From Bog-159 sp963785255 (GTDB lineage: Bacteria; Acidobacteriota; Terriglobia; Bryobacterales; Bryobacteraceae): a DNA stretch of 64,000 nucleotides. Below, one piece after another: positions 9,041 through 17,447 of this stretch. The notes below the pieces were generated by a model. It made no database searches, was not told the DNA's origin, and saw only the letters and a program-made list of their open reading frames with translations. The number at the start of each line of letters is the position of its first letter. Positions within the stretch are counted from its first letter, which is position 1. A program made the translations under genes and the position numbers. The DNA is taken from positions 62,001-126,000 of the forward strand of contig CAWAUR010000012.1 of NCBI GenBank assembly GCA_963785255.1. Reading direction: 5' to 3'.

Positions 9041-10174
9041 ATGACTCCGCAGCCGGTGACTTACCCCCCCCAGGCCCGCCTGCCCCTTCTAGGCGGAGAG
9101 CCGAGTCGACTTCAAGCCGCGCTTTTCATAGCTACTCTCCTGCTCCTGTGCATATTCGCATCCGGGTTGACCGGCGGTTATACACGGGCGGTTCTGGCCA
9201 ATGGCGACAATGCCGCCTACGCGCGAGTCGCCCATGCGATCCGAACGTGGGACCTGCGGTCTGTGCCCGTCGTCAAGCACGTTTGGGGATTGCCATACTG
9301 CGCTGCCGCGCTGTCGGCGATCCTTCGCATCTCTGAACTTCACGCGATCGCGGCCGTCTCGCTTATTTCCGCCATCGCCTGCGTATTCCTGGCGGGAAAG
9401 CTATGGTCCGGCTGGGTCGCACTGTACTTTGCCGCCGTGAACTACACGTTTATTCAATTCGCCGCGTACGGCGGATCCGAGCCTCTGTTCGTCCTGCTTG
9501 TGCTCGCCTCGTTTTGGTTTACCCGTGATGAACGCTGGGCGGCCTCGTCCCTCGCCGCGGCGCTCTCTGCGACCGTCCGTCCGCTCGGCGTGTTTGCCCT
9601 CGCCGGCCTTTGCACGCGCCCGTTCAAAGATGCAAAACGAATCGTCGTCATCGTGGGAGTTGCCGCTCTAGTAGGATGCGCCTATCTGGCTCCGCAGATC
9701 ATATACCTTGGGAACCCTTTCCTCCATTGGAAGACCTACCAACAGCAGGATTGGCGTGGCCAGCTTCCCATAACGATCCCATTGCTTGCTGTCTGGCAGA
9801 ATCTCAGGAGCCACTCAAACGTTGGGAATTCCGTCATGACCGTCGTCAAGTTAGCCTATGTGCTTGTGCATATCGCCGCGCTGGGAGGAATCTGCTTCAG
9901 CAGACGTCGGCGGGACCGTTTATTCGCACACCTCGAAGAGGGCATGACGGTCGTGCTCTACTCCGCCTTTGTGCTGGTCTATAACGCGCCGACGTGGTCG
10001 CTGTCTATCTATCCGCGCCTGCTTATTCCCGTTACTCCCATGCTGCTGGACGCATATAGCGACTTACTGCCCCGAAATTGGGTCGCGCCCGCCGTGGCAG
10101 GCTTGGCCGCGGCAGCCCTCGCCATAGGCGCGAACCTTGGATTCGCGGGAATAAGAAGCCTACTCGCCATCTGA
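9041..10174 (+). CDS. Polytopic membrane protein, GT-C/mannosyltransferase-like
   Basis: 377 residues from ATG 9041, preceded by a purine-rich GGGAGA at about nine bases. About ten transmembrane segments are visible (ALFIATLLLLCIFASGL, AIAAVSLISAIACVFLAG, IVVIVGVAALVGCAYLA, LAYVLVHIAALGGICF, AGLAAAALAIGANLGFAG). The first loop carries NGDNAAYARVAHAI, matching the acidic first periplasmic loop of GT-C lipid-linked sugar transferases. ARPLG-type ATVRPLGVFALAGLCTRP and SIYPRLLIPVTPML further support a membrane glycosyltransferase related to the PMT/ArnT group. Such enzymes use polyprenyl-phosphate sugars on the periplasmic face. The exact substrate is unknown. Confidence 0.6.
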   Translation: MTPQPVTYPPQARLPLLGGEPSRLQAALFIATLLLLCIFASGLTGGYTRAVLANGDNAAYARVAHAIRTWDLRSVPVVKHVWGLPYCAAALSAILRISELHAIAAVSLISAIACVFLAGKLWSGWVALYFAAVNYTFIQFAAYGGSEPLFVLLVLASFWFTRDERWAASSLAAALSATVRPLGVFALAGLCTRPFKDAKRIVVIVGVAALVGCAYLAPQIIYLGNPFLHWKTYQQQDWRGQLPITIPLLAVWQNLRSHSNVGNSVMTVVKLAYVLVHIAALGGICFSRRRRDRLFAHLEEGMTVVLYSAFVLVYNAPTWSLSIYPRLLIPVTPMLLDAYSDLLPRNWVAPAVAGLAAAALAIGANLGFAGIRSLLAI

Positions 10175-10212
10175 CCTGTGAATCTCTTCCGGATAAAAAC
10201 CAAGGAATAAGC

Positions 10213-11970
10213 GTGAACATACTCGGACTCAATGCCTTCCATGGCGACGCTTCGGCCGCCCTCCTCACTGACGGCCAGCTCGTCGCCGCCATCGAAGAAG
10301 AGCGCCTCAACCGCATCAAACACTGGGCTGGATTCCCCAATCTGGCCGCCGCCGCCTGCCTTAATGGATCCGACCGCAACGACGTGGCGCACGTCGCCAT
10401 CTCCCGCAATCCCTTCGCGCACTTCCCACGCAAGGTGTTATACGCCGCCGTCCGTCCCGCCTCCTGGCAACGGTCCGTTTCGCGCGCCGCCAATCTCCTG
10501 CAAGTCGCGCGCCTGAACTCCGATCGCCCCGGCACCATTCTCTCCGACTTGAAGCGCGCCCGCATCCACAAGGTCGAACACCATCGCGCGCACCTCGCCA
10601 GTGCCTTCTTCGCGTCGCCCTACGAAGAGGCCGCCGTGGTCTCCGTGGATGGCTTCGGCGATTACTCGAGCGTCCAATGGGGCATCGGCCGCGGCAATCG
10701 CATCGACGTGCTCGGCTCCGTGCTCTTCCCCCATTCGCTCGGCATCCTGTACACCGCCTTCACCCAATTCCTGGGCTTTCCCAAATACGGCGACGAGTAC
10801 AAAATGATGGGCTTGGCCGCCTACGGTGAACCGCGCTTCGCTCCGCAGATCCGCGAAATCGTGCGTACCGAAGCCGCCTCCACGCGCCTTAATCTCGATT
10901 ACTTCACGCATCACAGCCAGGGCGTCAAAATGACTTGGGATGGCTGCGAGCCCGTCTCCGGCAATCTCTTCTCGCGTAAGATGGTCGAAGTCTTCGGCGA
11001 TCCGCGCACTCCCCGCGCCGAACTGACCGCGCGCCACGCCGATCTGGCCGCCTCCGTGCAAGCCGTGCTTGAAGAAAATTATTTCGCGCTCCTCAATCAC
11101 GTCTATCATCGCACCGGAGAGAAAACTCTGTGTCTCGCCGGCGGAGTCGCCCTCAACTGCGCCGCCAACGGCAAGATCTTCGAACAAACGCCGTTCCAAG
11201 ACATCTATATCCAGCCCGCCGCCAGCGACGCCGGCACCTCCATCGGCGCGGCTCTCTCCGTCTGGCACGAGCACCTCCATCAACCGCGCTCCTTCGTGAT
11301 GCAGCATGCCTGTTACGGAACCGAATACACGGACCGCGAGATTCTCGATGAGCTCGAATCGGCCGGCGTATCTTACCGCCGTCTTACCGAGACCGAGTTA
11401 GTCGATCAAACCGCCGCCCAAATCGCCGCCGGAAAAGTGGTCGGCTGGTTCCAGGGCCGCATGGAATTTGGGCCGCGCGCCCTGGGCAACCGCAGCATCC
11501 TGGCCGACCCCCGCCGCACCGACATGAAAGACCTGCTTAACAGCCGCATCAAGCACCGCGAACATTTCCGTCCCTTCTGTCCTTCTGTCTTAGCCGAAGC
11601 CGCCGGCGATTTCTTCGAGACCAGTTACCCCTCGCCCTTCATGGTCACCGCCTACCGCATCAAATCCGACCGCCTGCAAGATATCCCCGCCGTCACGCAT
11701 GCCGACGGCACCGGCCGCCTGCAAACCGTGGACCGCGCCTCCAACCCGCTCTATTGGAAACTAATCCGCCGCTTCGGCGATCTTACCGGCGTCCCGGTCT
11801 TGCTGAATACCTCGTTCAATGAGAACGAACCCATCGTCCAGACACCCGTGCAAGCTCTCGATTGTTTCCTGCGCACCCGCATGGATGCGCTGGCAATTGG
11901 TTCCTACATGCTCCTGAAATCCGAGAACCTGCGCGCTTCCGAAAACAAACGCGCCTTCGCCCTGGCTTGA
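10213..11970 (+). CDS. Carbamoyltransferase, NodU/CmcH family
   Basis: 585 residues from GTG 10213, preceded by AAGGA seven bases upstream; no better ATG exists. The N-terminal Kae1-like domain starts NILGLNAFHGDASAALL and includes the metal-site motif HHRAHLASAFFASP followed by VVSVDGFGDYSS, and LCLAGGVALNCAANGKIF. The C-terminal YrdC-like domain has FQGRMEFGPRALGNRSILAD and VLLNTSFNENEPIV, diagnostic for NodU/CmcH/TobZ enzymes. These transfer a carbamoyl group from carbamoyl phosphate, via carbamoyl-AMP, to hydroxyls of sugars or antibiotics. In a glycan locus it most likely carbamoylates a sugar of the polysaccharide. Repeat B begins on the base after its stop codon. Confidence 0.93.
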   Translation: MNILGLNAFHGDASAALLTDGQLVAAIEEERLNRIKHWAGFPNLAAAACLNGSDRNDVAHVAISRNPFAHFPRKVLYAAVRPASWQRSVSRAANLLQVARLNSDRPGTILSDLKRARIHKVEHHRAHLASAFFASPYEEAAVVSVDGFGDYSSVQWGIGRGNRIDVLGSVLFPHSLGILYTAFTQFLGFPKYGDEYKMMGLAAYGEPRFAPQIREIVRTEAASTRLNLDYFTHHSQGVKMTWDGCEPVSGNLFSRKMVEVFGDPRTPRAELTARHADLAASVQAVLEENYFALLNHVYHRTGEKTLCLAGGVALNCAANGKIFEQTPFQDIYIQPAASDAGTSIGAALSVWHEHLHQPRSFVMQHACYGTEYTDREILDELESAGVSYRRLTETELVDQTAAQIAAGKVVGWFQGRMEFGPRALGNRSILADPRRTDMKDLLNSRIKHREHFRPFCPSVLAEAAGDFFETSYPSPFMVTAYRIKSDRLQDIPAVTHADGTGRLQTVDRASNPLYWKLIRRFGDLTGVPVLLNTSFNENEPIVQTPVQALDCFLRTRMDALAIGSYMLLKSENLRASENKRAFALA

Positions 11971-12052
11971 GTGGGGCAGGCTCGTAGCCTGCGCGGGCCT
12001 CGTAGGCCCGCTCTGAGCCGGCTGAAAGCCGGCTGCGGCCAAGATTGGCCGC
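11971..12052 (+). repeat. Repeat B copy 2 plus two further hairpins
   Basis: Four consecutive hairpins start directly after the carbamoyltransferase stop. The first two are repeat B (11971-12011). Then AGCCGGCT-GAA-AGCCGGCT (12016-12034, perfect eight-base arms) and GCGGCC-AAGATT-GGCCGC (12035-12052, perfect six-base arms). There is no T-run, so it is not a classical intrinsic terminator, but such structure could slow transcription or protect the 3' end. The rest of the gap to 12137 holds nothing I recognise. Confidence 0.85.
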
Positions 12053-12137
12053 CCTCCAATGGCTTTGAAATCCGATAACGCGTGACTAACCCACCAGCCA
12101 CCAGCCACCATCCACCGCTTTTATCCGAGGCTAACTC

Positions 12138-13391
12138 ATGAAGATACTGTTACTCAATCAGTGCTTCTATCCCGACGTAGTATCTACCGCACAGCATTCG
12201 AGCGACCTGGTATCCGCACTCGCCGCCCGCGGCCACGAAGTCACCGTGGTCTCGAGCACGCGGGCTTACGATAACCCCGCCGTCAAGTTTCCCAATGAAG
12301 AACGGTGGCACGGCAGCCGCATCCTGCGTGTCCCGTGCCTGGCCCTCGGCAAATCCGCGAAATGGCGCCGCGCCGCGAACTTCGGCAGCTTCTTCCTCAG
12401 TTGCATCGCGCGCATCCTGTTCCTCCCGCGTTTCGACGTGGTAATGGCCCTCACTTCCCCACCGCTCATCTCCCTCCTCGGCGCGCTCTACGTCAAACTC
12501 AAAGGCGGACGCTTCATCTTCTGGGTCATGGATCTTAACCCCGACGAAGCCGTCGCCGCCGGATGGCTGCAAAAGGATTCCCTCACCGCCCGCATCCTCG
12601 CCGGCCTGCTCAATTTCAGCCTGCACGTCGCCAATGAAGTCGTAGTCCTCGATCGCTTCATGCGCACCCGCGTAATCGCCAAAGGCGTGCCCGCCGAAAA
12701 AATCAGCGTCATTCCTCCCTGGGCCCACAGCGACATCGTGCGTTATGATCCGCCCGGCCGCCAAGCATTCCGCGAGCGCCACGGGCTCACCGGTAAGTTC
12801 GTCGTCATGTATTCCGGCAATCATAGCCCTTGCCATCCATTGACCACCGTGCTCGAAGCCGCCGCCCGTCTGGCCGATCGTCCCGATATCGTCTTCTGCT
12901 TCATTGGCGGCGGCAGCGAGTTCCCCACCGTCTCCAATTTCGCCACCGCCCGCGTTCTGCCGAACATTCGCTGCCTGCCCTATCAACCGCTCGCCGAGCT
13001 CTCTGCATCGCTCTCCGCCGCCGACCTGCACGTGGTGGTCATGGGCGATCCCTTAGTAGGCATCGTGCACACCTGCAAGATCTATAACATCATGTGCATC
13101 GGATCGCCCGTCTTGTACATAGGCCCAGCCGACAGCCACGTCACCGATATTGCCGCCGGCAACGGCATTCCTCTGTCATCCGCCACGCATGGCGATGTCG
13201 ATCTGGTGGTGCGCCGCATCCTCGCCAACACCCACAATGGCGCGGACCGCGGCGTGCCCGATCCGCGCATGCTCGAACGCGGCCGCGGCTTCCACCAGCA
13301 CCTACTGGTGCCGCGCTTCGCCGACTTAGTGGAAGCCCTGCCCGAACAGGCCGCCGCCGCAGCCGTCGGCAGCCACGCCCTCGGAGATTGA
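12138..13391 (+). CDS. Glycosyltransferase family 4 (WbuB-like)
   Basis: 417 residues, intact, ATG 12138 with a weak CGAGG upstream. The first strand reads MKILLLNQCFYPDVVSTAQH, and the middle has the FWVMDLNPDEAVAAGW motif typical of WbuB/WcaI-like GT4 enzymes. The donor domain contains FVVMYSGNHSPCHPLTTVLE, IVFCFIGGGSEFP and the late region VVMGDPLVGIVHTCKIYNIM. In this subgroup the usual E-x7-E is replaced by an H-T-x-K-x-Y-x-I/M segment, so the absence of the second Glu is normal. Only six bases separate it from the heparinase-like gene, so the two are co-transcribed. It likely transfers a hexose or amino sugar to the lipid-linked repeat unit. Confidence 0.82.
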   Translation: MKILLLNQCFYPDVVSTAQHSSDLVSALAARGHEVTVVSSTRAYDNPAVKFPNEERWHGSRILRVPCLALGKSAKWRRAANFGSFFLSCIARILFLPRFDVVMALTSPPLISLLGALYVKLKGGRFIFWVMDLNPDEAVAAGWLQKDSLTARILAGLLNFSLHVANEVVVLDRFMRTRVIAKGVPAEKISVIPPWAHSDIVRYDPPGRQAFRERHGLTGKFVVMYSGNHSPCHPLTTVLEAAARLADRPDIVFCFIGGGSEFPTVSNFATARVLPNIRCLPYQPLAELSASLSAADLHVVVMGDPLVGIVHTCKIYNIMCIGSPVLYIGPADSHVTDIAAGNGIPLSSATHGDVDLVVRRILANTHNGADRGVPDPRMLERGRGFHQHLLVPRFADLVEALPEQAAAAAVGSHALGD

Positions 13392-13397
13392 ACCCAC

Positions 13398-16300
13398 GTG
13401 CTGCTGTTCCTGGCCGCGGCCGTCGTTCCCCTCGCGACTTTCTCCGTTCACGAACAATTTGGAGTGACTCACCCCCCCCAGATTGTAGATTTCGATTTCT
13501 CCAAACACATCGACCCCGCGCACGCCTACATGCTCGGCCCGCAAGACAACGAAGTCCCGTTCCAGCTCCTGCACGATGGCAAGATCGCCGTCGAAGCGTC
13601 CCTCGCCGCCCACGCCACCGCCCAATGGAAGCTCTACACCGGCCGCGCGCCGCGCCCGTTTTCAAACGCCATCCGCATCACCCAAACTCCCACTTACTAC
13701 GAAATCGTCAACGGACTCACCGGAGTCCGCATCGCCCGCGCCGGCCAAGCCAATCTCGCCCCCATTCAAGGCATCCTATACCGCAACGGCTTCTGGACCG
13801 CCACGGGACCCAATCCCCTCGAAGTCACCGGCAAAGTCACCAGCATGACTGTCCGCTTCCTCGAATCCGGACCGCTCAAAGTCACCGTCGAGGTGTCTTA
13901 CTCCGTCGATCGCCCCAATCTCACTTACGGTGACAAGTTACTTATCCCCGCCGGCCCAAGTTACTACCGTTCCACCATCGAAATCCAAGCCGGCCAGCCT
14001 TCCATCTTGATCGAAGACGATACCGACACCGATCTCCACTACTCTCTCGATATCTATCCCGGCCTCGAACCCGATCAGGCCCGTTATCGCGGCCATCACT
14101 CCACCTCCGCCGCCAACGGCCGCGAAGCCGACGGCCGCCAGTATCGCATGTCGCACGAACGCCCCCAGATGGACGCCTTTCGCGACCTCCAATACCGCAC
14201 CCCCGCCCCGTCGGATTACAACAGCACCCCGCCTAACATCCGCCGCATGGCCGTCTGGGACCCCTGGGTCTATGACTCGGGCTGGTATTGGACGTTATAC
14301 AACACTAAGGCGCCGCCCGCCGCCAACTTACTCGGCATCTTCGCCGGACCTGTATCCCAAGCTATCGGCGCGGCCAATAGCGGCGCCGGAATCTCCACCC
14401 AGCCTGGCCCGCAAGCCGCCATCGTGTTCGCTGCCAACCGCCGCTCGCCCGACGCCCGCGTCTTCCCCCGCGTGCGCATCGCCTGGCGCATCTTCACCGG
14501 CACGAAAGCCGATCTGGGCGACCCCTACCAAGTCCAAAACATCGCCCGCCAAATGGACCTCCACGGTGGCATCACTCTCAATAAGGTCTACCGCATCCAG
14601 ACCGATTTCCCCGATCCGCCCGGCGGCTACCGTCCGCTCTACATGAATCCCGCCGCCGTCGACGCCCTCATCGCCCGCGTGCGCACCGATCCCGCCGAAT
14701 ACCACCGCCTCTACGACGCCGAACCCTCCGCCCGGCCTCTGCTCGATATGTGGCGCGATCCCACCGGCGCCAAGATCCACGAGCTGGCCGCTGAAGTCTC
14801 CGGAACCGCCCACGACCTGCTGGACGCCCTGGTCAACGGCGACGGTATCTACAATTTCAAATTCCACTATTGGATGGGTGGCCTCGAAATGACCCGCGCC
14901 GCCGTGTGGATCGATGCCATCCTCACCGATCCGCGCGCCTCCGCCGAAGACCGCGCCCGCATGAAGGCCGCCGCTGCCTTGTTTGCCGCGGTCCTCTGGG
15001 ACCCCGATTTCGTCCCCATGTTCGACGGCCACGGTCTGAACCTGGGCACCGCCAACATGCCCGTCCAACAAAACCAATATCGCGACGTGTATGCTGTGTT
15101 GCTGAATGTGGGGCAGGCTCGTAGCCTGCGGCGGACTCCCAGCCCGCCCGGAGCCGAAGGCGTCCTTTCCCGTGCCCTCGCCAATCTCACCACCACCGTC
15201 AACGAATCCGGAGCCGCCATGGGATCCACCCACTATATAGACGCCTCCATGGGCCCCCTCCTCACCACCCTCCAACAACTCCAAACCGCCGGCCTCGCCG
15301 ACGCCTTCCGCGACCAGCCCCGCCTCACCAACTTCGCGGAGTTCTATCTCAACTTACTCACCCCCCCCGAACCCCGCTTCGGCGGATACCGCAAGCTGGT
15401 CTCCATCGGCGGCTCCTCCACTGAATCGAGCGAGTTATACGGCCAGCTCTCGACCGCCTTCGCCGCCGACAACCCCGCGCTCTCCGCCCGCCTGATGGCC
15501 GCCTGGCGTCAGTCCGGCGCCATGCACTCCGGCTTTCACGGCTCCACCCTCCTCAAAATCGACGAGTCCCTGCCCGCCGCCAACATCGAACTCGGCGACG
15601 CCAACTTCCCCGGCTGGCTCACCGTCCTCCGCAACGGCTGGGGCACCCGCCACGAAACCGCCATCTGGCTCGTCGATGGCGATTTCTACCGCGACCACGC
15701 CCACGAAGACAACGGCGCCGTCGTCATCTATGCCCTCGGCGCGCCTCTCTCCATCGATTGGGGCAGCATGTATTCGCCCGAAACCGCCGGCGCCTGGATG
15801 CACTCCATCGCCCTCCCCGAATCCGCCCTCCCCTTCGCCTGGGACACCACCACCCCCCAGCTCGCCAACATCGGATTCCGCTGGCAGCACGCCGCCGTTC
15901 AGTCCTTCGCCTCGCTTCCCGATAGCGCCTGCGTTCGCGCCACCTACGACTTCAAAGGCCAAACCTGGACCCGCTCCGTCTACTCCATCCACCCCGCCGA
16001 AAACAATCCCATCATCGTTATCCGCGATAGCTTCGACGGCCCGGAAGCCGCCCGCATCGTCACCCTCAACCTGATGGGCAGCCCCGCTGCCGGCCACTCC
16101 TACACCGGACAATGGCTCATCGATTGGGACCTCTATCAATTCGCATCCGCGCCCGTCGAGACCATCACCGGCGCCTGGTCGCACCACTGGCACCCCAACC
16201 GCGAACAGAATGAATTCGCCAAAGCCAACGGCCGCCCCTTCGAAGAGACTCAATCCATTCTCCGCGTCCGCACCAAAGGCGATCTCACCACCCTGATCCT

Positions 16301-16424
16301 GCCCCGCCCGAAAGGCGCGCCGGCGCCTCTCTCCGTCGAAAACCGGAACGGCCAAATCACCATCCAATTCCCCAATGAAGGTAAGCCTTACGTGATGGAT
16401 TTCACCTGTGGGGCAGGCTCGTAG
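13398..16424 (+). CDS. Heparinase II/III-like secreted protein
   Basis: 1008 residues from GTG 13398. The first 18 residues (LLFLAAAVVPLATFS) form a likely signal peptide. The C-terminal third has FYRDHAHEDNGAVVIYALG and PLSIDWGSMYSPETAGAW, matching heparinase II/III-type polysaccharide lyases, where HAHxD lies near the catalytic centre; the middle is an alpha/alpha-toroid-like helical region. Expected role: cleavage or editing of uronic-acid polysaccharide in the periplasm or outside, fitting the neighbouring glycan genes. Repeat B is present twice: internally (15108-15148, read as VGQARSLRRTP) and at the end (16408-16448), where it supplies the last residues GAGS and the TAG stop. The original C-terminus may therefore be lost. 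Confidence 0.72.
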   Translation: MLLFLAAAVVPLATFSVHEQFGVTHPPQIVDFDFSKHIDPAHAYMLGPQDNEVPFQLLHDGKIAVEASLAAHATAQWKLYTGRAPRPFSNAIRITQTPTYYEIVNGLTGVRIARAGQANLAPIQGILYRNGFWTATGPNPLEVTGKVTSMTVRFLESGPLKVTVEVSYSVDRPNLTYGDKLLIPAGPSYYRSTIEIQAGQPSILIEDDTDTDLHYSLDIYPGLEPDQARYRGHHSTSAANGREADGRQYRMSHERPQMDAFRDLQYRTPAPSDYNSTPPNIRRMAVWDPWVYDSGWYWTLYNTKAPPAANLLGIFAGPVSQAIGAANSGAGISTQPGPQAAIVFAANRRSPDARVFPRVRIAWRIFTGTKADLGDPYQVQNIARQMDLHGGITLNKVYRIQTDFPDPPGGYRPLYMNPAAVDALIARVRTDPAEYHRLYDAEPSARPLLDMWRDPTGAKIHELAAEVSGTAHDLLDALVNGDGIYNFKFHYWMGGLEMTRAAVWIDAILTDPRASAEDRARMKAAAALFAAVLWDPDFVPMFDGHGLNLGTANMPVQQNQYRDVYAVLLNVGQARSLRRTPSPPGAEGVLSRALANLTTTVNESGAAMGSTHYIDASMGPLLTTLQQLQTAGLADAFRDQPRLTNFAEFYLNLLTPPEPRFGGYRKLVSIGGSSTESSELYGQLSTAFAADNPALSARLMAAWRQSGAMHSGFHGSTLLKIDESLPAANIELGDANFPGWLTVLRNGWGTRHETAIWLVDGDFYRDHAHEDNGAVVIYALGAPLSIDWGSMYSPETAGAWMHSIALPESALPFAWDTTTPQLANIGFRWQHAAVQSFASLPDSACVRATYDFKGQTWTRSVYSIHPAENNPIIVIRDSFDGPEAARIVTLNLMGSPAAGHSYTGQWLIDWDLYQFASAPVETITGAWSHHWHPNREQNEFAKANGRPFEETQSILRVRTKGDLTTLILPRPKGAPAPLSVENRNGQITIQFPNEGKPYVMDFTCGAGS
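15108..15148 (+). repeat. Palindromic repeat B, copy 3 (internal to heparinase gene)
   Basis: First hairpin GCAGGCT-CGT-AGCCTGC is perfect; the second (GGCGGACTCCCAGCCCGCC region) is diverged. It is read in frame as VGQARSLRR inside the heparinase-like protein, around residue 571. Confidence 0.85.
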
Positions 16425-16448
16425 CCTGCGCGGGCCTCGTAGGCCCGC
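16408..16448 (+). repeat. Palindromic repeat B, copy 4 (supplies stop codon)
   Basis: A full B unit with both hairpins. In this reading frame the sequence GTGGGGCAGGCTCGTAG gives GAGS-stop, so the TAG of the heparinase-like gene (16422-16424) lies within the element. Confidence 0.9.
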
Positions 16449-16450
16449 TC

Positions 16451-16519
16451 TTAGGCGAGCGAAGCTAGCCCAGTAGGACAGGCCTCCTGGCCTGTCCGGG
16501 CCGAGCCACGCTCGCCTAA
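16451..16519 (+). repeat. Repeat A copy 3 nested in an 11-bp inverted repeat
   Basis: TTAGGCGAGCG (16451-16461) is perfectly complementary to CGCTCGCCTAA (16509-16519). A repeat A copy (16473-16497, loop variant TCCT) lies inside this outer pair. Together with repeat B just upstream this makes a four-stem structure over 110 bases between the polysaccharide locus and the toxin-antitoxin pair. It may be a composite or nested element. Confidence 0.8.
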
Positions 16520-16586
16520 CCGAATGTTACTCGAGGAAACGCGAGCCGATTATCCGCTTTTCCAAATCAAGCCTTTCAACGCCCGG

Positions 16587-16614
16587 TTGACTGTATATAC
16601 CGGAGGCGTATATG
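16587..16614 (+). promoter_or_regulatory. Candidate promoter/operator of brnTA-like pair
   Basis: TTGACT (16587-16592) and TATATG (16609-16614) are spaced by 16 bp. Between and over them ATATAC (16595-16600) and GTATAT (16608-16613) form an inverted repeat around CGGAGGC. BrnA antitoxins bind such palindromes to repress their own operon. This is inferred from position and symmetry only. Confidence 0.4.
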
Positions 16615-16624
16615 CTGAACAAGG

Positions 16625-16821
16625 ATGGCGGAGATCCGGCGCCACGCAGTCACCCCCTTCGAGGTCGAAGAGGCCAAAAGCGATGGAAGCTCCTCGGCAA
16701 AACCGCATCCGGCCGTTACCTGGCCGTAGTCTTTACGGTTCGCCGTAATCTGTTCCGCGCCGTGACTGCCTACGAAATGAATCGAGCGGAGAAAACCAGA
16801 TATGCCCCGCAAATCGATTAG
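16625..16821 (+). pseudogene. BrnT-like ribonuclease toxin, frameshifted and shortened
   Basis: From ATG 16625, frame 2 reads MAEIRRHAVTPFEVEEAKS, the usual BrnT start (R-H-G/A-V-T-x-E-E). From about 16680, frame 1 reads RWKLLGKTASGRYLAVVFTV and RAVTAYEMNRAEKTRY to the TAG at 16819-16821, the conserved BrnT C-terminus. The joined product is about 65 residues, roughly 20 fewer than typical BrnT, so both a small deletion and a frame change are likely around 16665-16685. BrnT toxins are RNases with a RelE-like fold that inhibit translation. The 20-bp overlap with the antitoxin gene is the normal brnTA order. The toxin is probably inactive while the antitoxin gene remains intact. Confidence 0.55.
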
Positions 16822-17149
16822 TGTTCCGGAATTCAAATCCGAAGCCGAGGAGGCCGGCTGGTACGCCACCCCGCAGGGCCGGCGGCAAACGCAGCGCGAA
16901 TTCGTACGCGCGCTGCGGGCCGGAAGCCTCAGCCGGTCGTCCGGGCTGAAGATCGCGAAGACGGATCCGAAAGTCCTCGAACAGCTTATGCGTCAGGCCA
17001 AGGAAACCGCCACACGCGCCATCTCGATCCGCATACCGATCGCGGATCTGGAGCGCGCCGAACGGATCGCCGGCAAGACCGGCGTCGGCTACCAGACCGT
17101 GCTCAAGCGGGCCATCCGCGAAGGGCTGCGGAAAAGTGGGGCAGAGTAG
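16802..17149 (+). CDS. BrnA/CopG-type antitoxin
   Basis: 115 residues from ATG 16802. The C-terminal half AISIRIPIADLERAERIAG followed by KTGVGYQTVLKRAIREGLRK is a ribbon-helix-helix DNA-binding domain of the CopG/BrnA type, with an N-terminal part that would neutralise the toxin (SVPEFKSEAEEAGWYATPQG, typical of CopG antitoxins paired with BrnT). It should bind the toxin and repress the operon. The stop TAG (17147-17149) lies inside repeat A copy 4, so the element touches the coding end without adding residues. The partner toxin gene is damaged; an orphaned antitoxin can persist because it is harmless. Confidence 0.75.
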   Translation: MPRKSISVPEFKSEAEEAGWYATPQGRRQTQREFVRALRAGSLSRSSGLKIAKTDPKVLEQLMRQAKETATRAISIRIPIADLERAERIAGKTGVGYQTVLKRAIREGLRKSGAE

Positions 17150-17170
17150 GACAGGCCTCCTGGCCTGTCC
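17146..17170 (+). repeat. Palindromic repeat A, copy 4 (supplies stop codon)
   Basis: 25-mer with TCCT loop. Its TAG serves as the stop of the BrnA-like gene. Just upstream GTGGGGCAG (17136-17144) looks like the start of a repeat B, suggesting a composite. Confidence 0.9.
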
Positions 17171-17200
17171 CTTTGTAAGCACCGCGAGCCCATCTCGCCC

Positions 17201-17250
17201 ATGTATGACACGCGCAATCGCCGTTTACATCCCCCAGCCATGTCATACAT
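17201..17250. promoter_or_regulatory. Inverted repeat ATGTATGACA/TGTCATACAT
   Basis: ATGTATGACA (17201-17210) and TGTCATACAT (17241-17250) are perfect complements separated by 30 bp. A further GTATGACA lies at 17413-17420, just before the small peptide gene. This looks like a regulator binding array rather than a hairpin. Apart from this and the -10 box listed separately, I see nothing in 17171-17447. Confidence 0.4.
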
Positions 17251-17335
17251 CCGCAAACACCCGATTACATCATCTTACTAAGTACTTTTCCCGGAATTTC
17301 GCGTAATTATACTAGCCACCAATCCCGCCCTATCA

Positions 17336-17341
17336 TATAAT
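17336..17341 (+). promoter_or_regulatory. Candidate -10 box TATAAT
   Basis: A perfect TATAAT in a locally AT-rich stretch (17264-17350) of an otherwise GC-rich window. No convincing -35 box at 17 bp. It lies about 105 bp upstream of the small peptide start and the pro-kumamolisin. Confidence 0.3.
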
Positions 17342-17447
17342 AGATCTCAACTTGTATCCGACGACCAGCAATCATAACTCGCGCGCCGCTCGCGCACTCA
17401 GTGTAAGACACTGTATGACATCGAGGAGCCACACTTAGGAGCCATCC

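Noticed and set aside
11971..12052. Rho-independent terminator after the carbamoyltransferase
   Set aside because: Four strong hairpins are present but no T-run follows, and the same first two hairpins occur inside genes elsewhere, so I list it as repeat rather than terminator.
14328..16367. Minus-strand frames opposite the heparinase gene (318 and 310 codons)
   Set aside because: They are Gly-rich shadows of GC-rich coding; the plus strand carries signal peptide, family motifs and repeat B in frame.
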